DNA of 9,787 nucleotides from NCBI GenBank assembly GCA_964409165.1, contig CAYPCH010000135.1, positions 1 through 9,787 of the forward strand, in the 5' to 3' direction. Source of the stretch: CAYPCH01 sp964409165 (lineage in GTDB: Bacteria; Bacillota; Clostridia; Acetivibrionales; Acetivibrionaceae). The first letter of the stretch is position 1. Each line of letters starts with the position of its first letter. Made by a program: the position numbers and the translations under genes. Below are positions 1 through 6,117 of this stretch, piece by piece. The notes under the pieces were generated by a model that was not told the DNA's origin, made no database searches, and saw only the letters and a list, made by a program, of their open reading frames with translations.

Positions 1-99
1 GTCATTGGATATGTATGGGATCAAGATAATCCGCGTATTCAGTTGGAACCTGTCGGCACACGTGGATACATTGAGCTTCTTGCAATGAAGCCTGTGTAA
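1..99 (+). CDS. C-terminal 32 residues of an unidentified protein (truncated by window edge)
   Basis: Frame 1 is open from the first base to a TAA at 97-99. The residues include GYVWDQDNPRIQLEP and end in IELLAMKPV. The composition is protein-like (mixed charged and hydrophobic residues, GC higher than the following intergenic DNA), so I read it as the tail of a real gene whose start lies outside the window. I do not recognise the family. The 36-bp palindrome about 90 nt downstream could belong to the end of its transcript. An alternative is a chance open frame, since only 32 codons are visible. Confidence 0.55.
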   Translation, partial: VIGYVWDQDNPRIQLEPVGTRGYIELLAMKPV

Positions 100-190
100 A
101 TGTAGTATCCTTACACATAAATTCAAGCAGCAAAATTGTTGATGTCTACCGAGTGGAACGTGAATCTTTAAAGCAAGGATATGAGATTGT

Positions 191-226
191 TGTATGCCAT
201 ATGAGAATATTCTTATATGGCATACA
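191..226. repeat. 36-bp near-perfect palindrome
   Basis: The arms TGTATGCCATAT (191-202) and ATATGGCATACA (215-226) are exact reverse complements. The 12-bp centre is itself palindromic (AGAATATTCT at 204-213), so 17 of 18 symmetric positions match; the only break is G203/T214, which would still be a G-U pair in RNA. As RNA this is a long hairpin with a very small loop. It has no T-tract on either side, which argues against a classical intrinsic terminator. It could be a regulator-binding site, a cruciform-forming element, or an RNA-stabilising hairpin for the upstream gene. Confidence 0.85.
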
Positions 227-311
227 GGCGTTGAACTAAAATAATATTTCGGTCAAAGAGAATAAATAAATTTTTGGATCCACAGAATTTACAGCCTTGT
301 ATTATACAGGT

Positions 312-339
312 TTGACAAATGCTTCATGCTATTTAAACT
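312..339 (+). promoter_or_regulatory. Possible weak sigma-A promoter upstream of carD
   Basis: A perfect TTGACA (312-317) is followed after 16 bp by TAAACT (334-339), which matches the -10 consensus at 4 of 6 positions. It lies on the same strand and upstream of two much better promoters for carD. The -35 is convincing and the -10 is not, so this may be chance. Confidence 0.25.
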
Positions 340-377
340 TACAATTTATAGCTGTTTTTAGGGAATAAAAATTACTG

Positions 378-406
378 TTGACACAAGCTTGTTCTAATGC
401 TACAAT
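378..406 (+). promoter_or_regulatory. Sigma-A promoter P1 of carD
   Basis: A perfect -35 TTGACA (378-383), a 17-bp spacer and the -10 TACAAT (401-406, 5 of 6 to consensus). Transcription would start near 413, about 200 nt before the carD start codon. It is the upstream member of a tandem pair with identical spacing. Confidence 0.75.
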
Positions 407-414
407 AAAAACTT

Positions 415-443
415 TTGACATTAAAAATTCTTTGTAGTATACT
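415..443 (+). promoter_or_regulatory. Sigma-A promoter P2 of carD
   Basis: A perfect -35 TTGACA (415-420), a 17-bp spacer and the -10 TATACT (438-443, 5 of 6 to consensus). It lies exactly 37 bp downstream of P1, with its -35 just after the probable P1 start site. Transcription would start near 450, giving a leader of about 160 nt before carD. Confidence 0.8.
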
Positions 444-449
444 AAAAAT

Positions 450-612
450 ATAAAGATAAATTGCTTATAATTGGTTTTTCGTGTTCATACTAAATTCAGT
501 TTATGTAAAGAAACTCTTAGTAGTATTGGAAGATAGGATAATTATTGCTTCGATTTATTTGATTTGCAATATTTTAGACTATTTATTGTTTTGTTTCTGT
601 GGAGGAGTGTAT
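450..612 (+). other. carD: Long AT-rich 5' leader of carD
   Basis: The region between the inferred P2 start site and the carD start codon. It is open in the carD frame from a GTG at 481, but the 44 residues this would add are hydrophobic and low-complexity and are not part of the CarD fold, so I treat it as untranslated. I find only a small stem (TATTGC 543-548 with GCAATA 566-571) and no recognisable riboswitch. The ribosome binding site GGAGGAG (601-607) sits 5 nt before the ATG at 613 and fixes that start. Confidence 0.55.
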
Positions 613-1092
613 ATGTATAATATAGGTGATAAAATTGTTTATCCCATGCATGGTGCTGGGGTTATTGAGTCTATTGAAGAAAAGGAAATATTGGGCAGTA
701 AGCAAAGTTATTATGTTGTAAAAATTCCCGTTGGTGATATGAAAGTATTGATTCCGACCAAAAACGTGGACAATATAGGGATAAGGGAAGTAATAAGCGA
801 GAAGGACGCCGATAAGGTTTTTTCGATTTTGTGTTCAAAAAGCGTTGATTTAAATAGCAACTGGAATAAACGTTACAGGGAGAATATGGTTAAGATAAAA
901 AGCGGAAATATTTATGAGGTAGCTGATGTGGTAGGATCCCTGATGGTTCGCGACAAGGAAAAGGGTTTGTCCACCGGTGAAAGAAAAATGCTGAACAGTG
1001 CCAAGCAGATCCTTATAAGCGAACTGGTGCTGGCAAAGAATATGAATGCTCTTGAAATTGAAAAGATTATTAACAAGTATTTACTATCTTGA
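613..1092 (+). CDS. carD: CarD/CdnL-family RNA polymerase-binding transcriptional regulator
   Basis: A 159-aa protein of typical CarD/CdnL length. This family binds the RNA polymerase beta subunit and stabilises open promoter complexes, notably at rRNA promoters; it acts in the cytoplasm. Residues 1 to about 60 form the RNAP-interaction (Tudor-like) domain with YNIGDKIVYPMHGAGVI at 2-18 and VLIPTKN at 45-51. The rest is the helical DNA-binding domain, with NWNKRYREN at 83-91, where W84 corresponds to the Trp that wedges into the upstream edge of the bubble in characterised CarD proteins. The ATG at 613 is chosen over an in-frame GTG at 481 because of the GGAGGAG ribosome binding site at 601-607 and because the family begins here. 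Two strong tandem promoters precede it and an intrinsic terminator follows, so it is probably mainly monocistronic. The specific regulon in this organism is unknown. Confidence 0.93.
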   Translation: MYNIGDKIVYPMHGAGVIESIEEKEILGSKQSYYVVKIPVGDMKVLIPTKNVDNIGIREVISEKDADKVFSILCSKSVDLNSNWNKRYRENMVKIKSGNIYEVADVVGSLMVRDKEKGLSTGERKMLNSAKQILISELVLAKNMNALEIEKIINKYLLS

Positions 1093-1108
1093 ATATATAA
1101 ATTATAAT
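1080..1108 (+). promoter_or_regulatory. Possible ispD promoter ahead of the terminator hairpin
   Basis: TTTACT (1080-1085, 4 of 6) and a perfect TATAAT (1103-1108) with a 17-bp spacer overlap the end of carD. Transcription would start near 1115, so the hairpin at 1125-1154 would form within the first 40 nt of the RNA. The region is AT-rich, so a chance match is possible. Confidence 0.3.
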
Positions 1109-1124
1109 ACCAATATAAACATAT

Positions 1125-1154
1125 AAAAAAGCTGCATTAAAGTGCAGCTTTTTT
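1125..1154 (+). terminator. Intrinsic terminator after carD
   Basis: GCTGCA (1131-1136) and TGCAGC (1143-1148) form a perfect stem around the 6-nt loop TTAAAG. AAAAAA before and TTTTTT after extend the stem to 12 bp and supply the U-tract. The hairpin begins 33 nt after the carD stop. Because the A/T flanks are symmetric it could act in both directions. The ispD ribosome binding site begins only 10 nt after the T-run, so ispD expression depends on read-through unless another promoter exists. Confidence 0.9.
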
Positions 1155-1164
1155 ATATGGAGCC

Positions 1165-1181
1165 AGGAGTTGTTTTATTTG
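1165..1181 (+). promoter_or_regulatory. ispD: Ribosome binding site and TTG start of ispD
   Basis: AGGAG (1165-1169) lies directly against a TTG at 1170, too close for initiation, and 9 nt upstream of a second in-frame TTG at 1179. Spacing therefore favours 1179 as the start codon. Confidence 0.7.
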
Positions 1182-1892
1182 AAAAAGGGTAATAGTATCT
1201 ATGTAAGTGCAATAATTGTTGCAGCGGGAAAAGGGACACGTATGAATATGGACGTAAACAAACAATATATTGATGTTTGCGGCAAACCATTGCTGACTAG
1301 AACTTTACAGATATTTCAGGACTGTAGTTTTGTAGATGAAATCATTGTTGTTGTAAACAGTAAGGACATATTTTACTGCAAAAAGGATATTATTGAGGAG
1401 TATGGTATGGACAAGGTTAAATATCTTGTCGCAGGAGGTACTGAAAGGCAGAATTCCGTATATAACGGTCTCATGCAGGTAGATAGGAAAACCGACATTG
1501 TTCTGATACATGATGGAGCCAGACCATTTGTCGCAGAAGATACAATAATTGATTGCATAGAGTCAGCAATTGAATGCGGAGTATCTACAGTAGGTGTACC
1601 AGTAAAGGATACAATAAAAGTATCCGATGGCGGGGGATATGTTGAAAAGACCTTGAACAGGAGTAAGTTGTGGTCAATACAGACACCGCAGGCGTTTAAA
1701 TATGATTTAATTGTAAAGGCTCATGAAAAGGCACTGAAGGAAGGGTATACCGGAACTGACGATACTGTTCTTTCGGAGGAAATGCTGGGGGTTAGGACCA
1801 GACTTGTAATGGGAAGCTATGAAAATATAAAAATAACTACACAGGAAGATTTAATATTTGCAGAGGCTATAATAAGAAACAATGAAGGGTAG
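1179..1892 (+). CDS. ispD: 2-C-methyl-D-erythritol 4-phosphate cytidylyltransferase (IspD)
   Basis: Third step of the MEP isoprenoid pathway: CTP and methylerythritol phosphate give CDP-methylerythritol plus pyrophosphate, in the cytosol. The 237-aa product has normal family length and a nucleotide-diphospho-sugar transferase fold. Visible motifs are the CTP-binding loop AAGKGTRM (15-22) with the following lysine K29 in NKQY, GGTERQNSV (86-94), HDGARPF (111-117), QTPQAF (168-173), TDD (193-195) and NIKIT (216-220), whose K218 matches a conserved active-site lysine. The TTG at 1179 is preferred over the TTG at 1170 on ribosome-binding-site spacing. It ends 13 nt before the natA-like ATPase, so the two are probably cotranscribed. 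It sits just behind the carD terminator and is separated from its usual partner ispF, which is inverted downstream. Confidence 0.95.
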   Translation: MKKGNSIYVSAIIVAAGKGTRMNMDVNKQYIDVCGKPLLTRTLQIFQDCSFVDEIIVVVNSKDIFYCKKDIIEEYGMDKVKYLVAGGTERQNSVYNGLMQVDRKTDIVLIHDGARPFVAEDTIIDCIESAIECGVSTVGVPVKDTIKVSDGGGYVEKTLNRSKLWSIQTPQAFKYDLIVKAHEKALKEGYTGTDDTVLSEEMLGVRTRLVMGSYENIKITTQEDLIFAEAIIRNNEG

Positions 1893-1905
1893 GGGATAAG
1901 ATCCG

Positions 1906-2637
1906 ATGATAAAACTTGTAAATCTTTCAAAACGTTTTAAAGAAGTAACTGCTGTTGACAGTGTTAGTTTTGAAGTTGAAAAAGGTGAGATTTTTGGTTT
2001 GCTTGGAGAAAACGGTGCAGGCAAAACTACAACCCTGCGAATGCTCGCTACTATGCTCAAGCCAACAGTCGGTAAAGCATCTATGGCAGGTTTTGATATT
2101 GAGAAGGAGCCTGAGAAGGTACGTTCTGGTATAGGGATTCTTTTTGGCGGCGAAAGCGGCCTTTATGATAGATTGACATGTGAGGAAAACATAGCATACT
2201 TTGGAGAGCTAAATGATATGAATAAAAGCAGGATAAAAGAACGAATGGGAATTCTTGCGAAGGCTTTTGGGATGGAAGAATACTTAAACAGAAGGGCAGG
2301 CAAGCTTTCAAAAGGGATGAAGCAGAAGGTTGCTTTTGCAAGGTCTATTATACATGACCCTGGCATCATGCTTTTTGACGAGCCAACGTCCGGGCTTGAT
2401 GTAAGTTCAATCAGGGATGTTCACGCTTTTATAAAAAGATGTAAGGATGAGGGAAAGACCATAATATTATCAAGCCACAGCATGAGCGAAGTGGAGAAGC
2501 TATGTGATCGCATAGGTATTATTCATAAGGGCAGGCTTGTCGGTTCAGGCACTATTAATGAATTTAAAACAAAACATAATAATCAAAGCCTTGAAGATAT
2601 TTTTATTAGACTGGTAGGTGACAGCAATGAAATTTAA
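1906..2637 (+). CDS. natA: ABC-2 exporter ATP-binding protein, NatA-like
   Basis: A 243-aa nucleotide-binding subunit of an ABC-2 exporter; it hydrolyses ATP at the inner face of the membrane to power the adjacent permease. Motifs: Walker A GENGAGKTT (34-42), signature LSKGMKQKV (134-142, the SKGM form common in ABC-2 ATPases), Walker B IMLFDEP (154-160), D-loop SGLD (162-165) and switch H191. The usual Q-loop glutamine is replaced by the segment LFGGESGLYDRLT (79-91), which I associate with NatA-type ATPases. Start ATG 1906 has AGGGGAT at 1891-1896 upstream. The gene overlaps natB by 11 nt. NatAB of Bacillus subtilis extrudes sodium, but the substrate cannot be read from sequence and other ABC-2 cargos remain possible. 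Confidence 0.88.
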   Translation: MIKLVNLSKRFKEVTAVDSVSFEVEKGEIFGLLGENGAGKTTTLRMLATMLKPTVGKASMAGFDIEKEPEKVRSGIGILFGGESGLYDRLTCEENIAYFGELNDMNKSRIKERMGILAKAFGMEEYLNRRAGKLSKGMKQKVAFARSIIHDPGIMLFDEPTSGLDVSSIRDVHAFIKRCKDEGKTIILSSHSMSEVEKLCDRIGIIHKGRLVGSGTINEFKTKHNNQSLEDIFIRLVGDSNEI

Positions 2638-3841
2638 ACATGTATGGATTGTTTTCAGAAAAGAAGTAAAGGATATTATACGTGACAGAAAAACAGTAAT
2701 TACCAGTTTGCTGGTTCCAATGATCCTTATACCTCTTCTAAATATACTTGTAGGTGGAAGCGTAGAGAAGCTTCAGAAGGATATTAATGAAAATGTTACC
2801 ATTGCGCTTTCTCAAAATTCCAATACCGCTGAAGTCAGGGATATTGTAGAAAACAGGATAATAAAAGACTATCCCCATATAAGGCTTATTGATGCTTCAG
2901 ACCCCATAGAAGCAATAAACAATTCGGAAGTAAGGGTAGTATTGGATTTTGAAAAGGATTATGCAGAAAAGATGAAGAAAGGCACGACCTTTACAATTGA
3001 GCTGTTTTATGACAAGTCCCAGACAAAATCAGAGGGGAGCTTGTGGATAATTACCGATGCAATACAGAACTTCAACAGAAAAATTGTTGAGGAGAGGCTG
3101 GCATCCATAGGTATTAGCTCAGAAATATTAGAACCTGCAATAGTAAAAGAAAATAGCATTGCAAGTGAGGAAAGAACCAGCGGAAGTATGCTTTCAATGT
3201 TTCTTCCGCTACTGATAGTGATATTGATGTCATCAGGGGGAATAGCACCAGCTACCGATCTTGTTGCAGGTGAGAAGGAGAGGAATACCTTTGAACCTCT
3301 GCTGACCACAAAACCGGGAAGGTCTTCTCTGCTCTTTGGGAAATATCTTGCAGTAACTTTGTTTTCCTTTATAACTGTCATTGCCACTATGTTTGGTGTA
3401 TTTATAGGCTACTTTATAAATCCAAGCTCTATGACAATGGGTACCGGGGAGCCGATTTCAGCATTTAGCATTCCACCTGTTGCGCTGTTGCTTGTTATAG
3501 TTACATCCATAACATTAGGAATGACTTTTTCAGGTATACAGATTGCCCTGAGCACTTATGCAAAGTCGTTCAAGGAGGCGCAGACATATTTGTCGTTTTT
3601 AATGATAGCGGTAATGATACCGGGATATGCTACCATGTTCATGCAGTCCAATGAAATAAGCCCTTATATGTTTCTGGTGCCGGTATTGAATACGATATCT
3701 GCATTCAAAATCGTGCTGGGTTTTAACATCAATTACACTTATTTGTTAATGGCGCTGGGGTCATCACTTATATATGTTGTAATAGCTCTGAGCATAGCAG
3801 CAACTCTATTTAAAAAGGAAAAGATGCTGTTCAGGACATGA
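2627..3841 (+). CDS. natB: ABC-2 exporter permease, NatB-like
   Basis: A 404-aa membrane subunit partnering the preceding ATPase. The layout is typical of NatB/ABC-2 permeases: a short cytoplasmic N-terminus, TM1 around 24-43, a large extracytoplasmic domain from about 45 to 185, then five or six hydrophobic segments (approximately 187-208, 240-263, 284-308, 319-340, 346-366, 371-394). The cytoplasmic loop after TM2 carries LVAGEKERNTFEPLLTT (212-228), the EKER...LL signature of this family. I choose ATG 2627, with AGGTG (2616-2620) 6 nt upstream, over the in-frame GTG at 2618, which would overlap that site. Translational coupling with natA is likely. Its stop codon lies 2 nt from the stop of the convergent ispF, with no terminator between. 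Confidence 0.9.
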   Translation: MKFKHVWIVFRKEVKDIIRDRKTVITSLLVPMILIPLLNILVGGSVEKLQKDINENVTIALSQNSNTAEVRDIVENRIIKDYPHIRLIDASDPIEAINNSEVRVVLDFEKDYAEKMKKGTTFTIELFYDKSQTKSEGSLWIITDAIQNFNRKIVEERLASIGISSEILEPAIVKENSIASEERTSGSMLSMFLPLLIVILMSSGGIAPATDLVAGEKERNTFEPLLTTKPGRSSLLFGKYLAVTLFSFITVIATMFGVFIGYFINPSSMTMGTGEPISAFSIPPVALLLVIVTSITLGMTFSGIQIALSTYAKSFKEAQTYLSFLMIAVMIPGYATMFMQSNEISPYMFLVPVLNTISAFKIVLGFNINYTYLLMALGSSLIYVVIALSIAATLFKKEKMLFRT

Positions 3842-3843
3842 CG

Positions 3844-4314
3844 CTATTCTGAGGTAACGCAGCTGAAAACCTGAATGCCTTTGCCTTGTCCGAATCCAGT
3901 CAGACCTTCTCCTGTTGTTGCTGTTATTCCTACACAATCCTCCGGTATGTCGAGGAGTTTTGCTATACTGCTTCTCAAAAGGGGGATTTTTGGAGTTATC
4001 TTAGGTATAAGGCACTCTATGGATATGGAAACGTGCAATATTTTTTTATTTCCAAGGTATTTGAGTGCTTCCTTAAGGTAAACCCTGCTGTCCTTAATGC
4101 CTTTTTCGAGGCATAGCTCATCACTTATTTTGCCGAGTATGTTTACACATGTGACCCCGGATATTGCATTGGTAATTGAGTGGAGCACAACATCGGCATC
4201 GCTGTTTCCGTCAAGAGGGGGTGCATCTTCAAATACAACACCTCCGAGAATCAGTTTTTTGTTATTATCTTCAAAATCAAACCTGTGGCTGTCTTGGCCT
4301 ATACCAACTTTCAA
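3844..4314 (-). CDS. ispF: 2-C-methyl-D-erythritol 2,4-cyclodiphosphate synthase (IspF), divergent type
   Basis: Fifth step of the MEP pathway: cyclises CDP-methylerythritol 2-phosphate, releasing CMP. The 156-aa product has normal length. The metal ligands D8 and H10 (GIGQDSHRF) and H45 (SDADVVLHSITNA) are present, as are KGIKDSR (71-77) and the C-terminal ITATTGEGLTGFGQGKGI (130-147). The segment after H45 departs from the classical family: the position of [21 protein letters not shown] in E. coli reads TNAISGVTCVNILGKISDELC here, losing GD and FPDTD. The start is TTG 4314, where the family begins MKVGIG, with AAGGA (4328-4324) 9 nt upstream; upstream in-frame starts at 4323, 4332 (ATG) and 4371 (TTG) would add a non-family extension. 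It is convergent with natB and away from ispD. Confidence 0.9.
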   Translation of the reverse strand: MKVGIGQDSHRFDFEDNNKKLILGGVVFEDAPPLDGNSDADVVLHSITNAISGVTCVNILGKISDELCLEKGIKDSRVYLKEALKYLGNKKILHVSISIECLIPKITPKIPLLRSSIAKLLDIPEDCVGITATTGEGLTGFGQGKGIQVFSCVTSE

Positions 4315-4380
4315 TCCGATCATTCCTTTCATTAATGCTTTATTAAGGTATGAGTAAAATATCACTTCCAATTTTTTTGT

Positions 4381-4403
4381 CGCTATTTGGATTCAAATAA
4401 GCG
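4381..4403. repeat. Small hairpin upstream of ispF
   Basis: CGCTATTTG (4381-4389) pairs with CAAATAAGCG (4394-4403) around the 4-nt loop GATT, with one bulged A. It lies 67-89 bp upstream of the ispF start, in the probable ispF leader or promoter region. It overlaps the tandem repeat that begins at 4395. It has no T-run in either direction that would make it a terminator. Confidence 0.5.
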
Positions 4404-4416
4404 TTAAATAAGCGCT
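4395..4416. repeat. Two tandem 11-bp units upstream of ispF
   Basis: AAATAAGCGTT (4395-4405) is followed directly by AAATAAGCGCT (4406-4416) and then AAAT. The units differ at one base. An 11-bp period places both on the same face of the helix, as expected for a paired protein-binding site, but two copies are few and no regulator is known here. Confidence 0.55.
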
Positions 4417-4523
4417 AAATGAAAATAGTAGTGGAAGTTATTTCACCATTCCTAAGCTTAAAAAAATCTTACTAAAGTATATCTTACCTAATAAGAGCAG
4501 GATAGTAAATATTGAGAAAATCA

Positions 4524-4581
4524 AATTTTTCAATTAATATATTGCTTATATATTGCGAAAATAATTCTACATTGAAAAATT
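4524..4581. repeat. Inverted repeat in the ispF/lipoprotein intergenic region
   Basis: AATTTTTCAAT (4524-4534) and ATTGAAAAATT (4571-4581) are perfect 11-bp reverse complements 36 bp apart. A third, imperfect copy ATTGAGAAAA (4511-4520) can pair with the first arm. Between the arms, ATATTGC occurs twice 11 bp apart (4539-4545, 4550-4556). The 4372-4671 stretch has no gene; these elements and the -10 below are what it holds. The AT-richness raises the chance of coincidental repeats. Confidence 0.45.
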
Positions 4582-4637
4582 AAATTTTGTTAACCTTTGA
4601 AGATTACTGTTGAAAACTGCTTATAAGGGATGTAACC

Positions 4638-4643
4638 TATAAT
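4638..4643 (+). promoter_or_regulatory. Candidate -10 element for the lipoprotein-ABC unit
   Basis: A perfect TATAAT lies 28 bp before the lipoprotein start codon. The best -35-like hexamer, TTGAAA (4610-4615), is 22 bp upstream, too far for a normal sigma-A promoter. If used, this promoter probably needs an activator, perhaps acting through the repeats upstream. Confidence 0.3.
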
Positions 4644-4671
4644 CAAAACATATAATGGTGAGGAGTACTAT

Positions 4672-6048
4672 ATGAAGAAGATACTACTTGCAATGGTATT
4701 GTCAGTTGCTATTTTAAGCGGGATTAGTGCCTGTGCTGATGATTTTGAAAGGGATGAAACGGTTGTTCAAGTATTGGATGAGAGCGCAGTTACAGATGAC
4801 ACAGGGAATAAAATGAATTATAATCAGAATATTGGTAGTTTTAAGGTATACTCCAATACTGCTTTTAAAGACGGTGAAAAGTTCGTGATAAGGCAGGGAG
4901 ACGATATTTTTGTTTCGGGAGATGGTTGCTTGGAAAAACAGGTATCGGTTAACATATACAAAAAAGGAGACAACAACAGGAGATATACTCTTGGAATAGT
5001 GGAGCCAAACTCAGATGAATGGGAGTGGAGCGGGATTGTCAGGCGTACAATCTGGACATCTGATGATACGGAGGTAGAACTGGAGGACGGGTTTTATGAT
5101 ATAGAAGTTGAGATTGGTGAAACCACTATGGCTGCTGGGGCTGTTATAGAAATTAAAAAGGAGTATTACAGGGACTTTGAAGGGAAAAGCTTGGAGAGCG
5201 GCGATTTTAAGGGAACGGTGTTGGAAAAGGATAACGGGCTCTATTTATATGATGAAGAAGCTGAAAGCGAAAACATGATTTACAGTAAACCCATGTTTAA
5301 AAGTCTCATTGGTTTGTCGCCGCAAAAAAACAAGATTGCATTTTTTTGTGGAACATTTCACGATAATGTGATTGGCATATATGATATGGATAAGGGAAGC
5401 ATGACCTACATAGAGTTGGAGAACCCATACGCATATCAGGATGTTCATGCTTGGTGGCATAATGATGGTGTAATGGTTGCATCAGGGCATGTAAACCCAT
5501 CGGCAAGGGGATATGTTTGTTATGATGCCTTATCCGGAGAGGAATTGAGCTACGCTTGCGGTTGGCTTTTGGATATTCCAAAGGACGGAAGATATATACT
5601 GTTCAGGTTGACGCCTCATTTTGTTGATAATCCGATTCCCGACAACATTGCATCTTCAAATGGGGTGGTTGATTTATATACTGTTGAAAATCCAGATACC
5701 AAAATTGAATCGGTGAAGCTGTCGGATGACGGGAAAAAGCTGATGTTTATTGAAACTATTGAAAAAAGCGGGGGTATAATTGTAAACCTTGCTGATATCA
5801 ACGAGAATGGCACTTTATTGCAGGACAATAAAAAATACAAAATAGACAACAAAAGTAATAACTCATTTCATGATGTGTTGATGGCAGATGATTTCAGTAA
5901 AGCTACGCTCTATATGAGGAACAGGCAGAATGGTAATATCAAGGAGATTACACTAAGTTTTGCAGACTCTTATGAAGATGGGTATGTTTCAAACTCATAT
6001 ATTCCAATGCACTCATCTTCTGAAATCTTGTGGAAAGGCTCTATATGA
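4672..6048 (+). CDS. Predicted secreted lipoprotein with beta-propeller-like repeats
   Basis: A 458-aa protein with a clear lipoprotein signal: positively charged MKK, a hydrophobic core (4-16) and lipobox ISAC with the lipidated cysteine at 21, so it should be anchored on the outer face of the membrane. Residues 22-50 are an acidic linker. About 55-165 look like an all-beta, Ig-like domain (for example EDGFYDIEVEIG at 138-149). About 180-430 contain repeated strands with propeller character, such as LSPQKNKIAFF (215-225), IPKDGRYILF (302-311), LSDDGKKLMFI (350-360) and MADDFSKATLY (404-414). Start ATG 4672 has GGTGAGGAG at 4658-4666. The ABC ATPase follows after 69 bp with no terminator, so it is probably cotranscribed and may be an accessory part of that exporter. 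No enzymatic motif seen; I do not recognise a named family. Confidence 0.85.
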   Translation: MKKILLAMVLSVAILSGISACADDFERDETVVQVLDESAVTDDTGNKMNYNQNIGSFKVYSNTAFKDGEKFVIRQGDDIFVSGDGCLEKQVSVNIYKKGDNNRRYTLGIVEPNSDEWEWSGIVRRTIWTSDDTEVELEDGFYDIEVEIGETTMAAGAVIEIKKEYYRDFEGKSLESGDFKGTVLEKDNGLYLYDEEAESENMIYSKPMFKSLIGLSPQKNKIAFFCGTFHDNVIGIYDMDKGSMTYIELENPYAYQDVHAWWHNDGVMVASGHVNPSARGYVCYDALSGEELSYACGWLLDIPKDGRYILFRLTPHFVDNPIPDNIASSNGVVDLYTVENPDTKIESVKLSDDGKKLMFIETIEKSGGIIVNLADINENGTLLQDNKKYKIDNKSNNSFHDVLMADDFSKATLYMRNRQNGNIKEITLSFADSYEDGYVSNSYIPMHSSSEILWKGSI

Positions 6049-6117
6049 GCATTCTTGCGAGGTGCCTTGCCAGGAATATACTTATTGCTCAACTTATCCG
6101 AATGAAAGGGGATTTGT

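Larger units (their letters stand above)
100..377. other. Intergenic region, no convincing gene
   Basis: This stretch separates the truncated upstream gene from the carD promoters. Its only strong structure is the palindrome at 191-226. Frame 3 is open from about 30 to 239 and includes VYRVERESLKQGYEI, but it has no plausible start with a ribosome binding site and runs through the palindrome, so I do not call it. From 227 to 377 the DNA is very AT-rich and shows only a possible weak promoter at 312-339. Confidence 0.5.

Noticed and set aside
30..239. Open reading frame in frame 3 containing VYRVERESLKQGYEI
   Set aside because: No supported start, runs through the 36-bp palindrome, overlaps the end of the upstream gene, and no recognisable family. 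It could be a gene remnant but I cannot support it.
481..612. In-frame 44-residue N-terminal extension of CarD from GTG 481
   Set aside because: No ribosome binding site at 481, hydrophobic low-complexity residues outside the CarD fold, and a strong GGAGGAG site before ATG 613.
450..612. Riboswitch or T-box in the carD leader
   Set aside because: No recognisable conserved core or specifier/antiterminator elements; only a weak 6-bp stem.
3007..3387. 126-codon open frame on the minus strand inside natB
   Set aside because: Entirely within a well-supported gene and without protein-family features; a shadow of natB coding.
3875..4357. Several plus-strand open frames of 68-86 codons opposite ispF
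   Set aside because: They lie antisense to a recognised enzyme and show no family features.
4315..4371. N-terminal extension of IspF from TTG 4371 (or ATG 4332 or 4323)
   Set aside because: The family starts MKVGIG at TTG 4314, which has AAGGA at the proper distance. The extension has no homologous counterpart that I know.
6049..6117. Possible terminator between lipoprotein and ABC ATPase
   Set aside because: No stem followed by a T-run; the gap is read as part of one operon.
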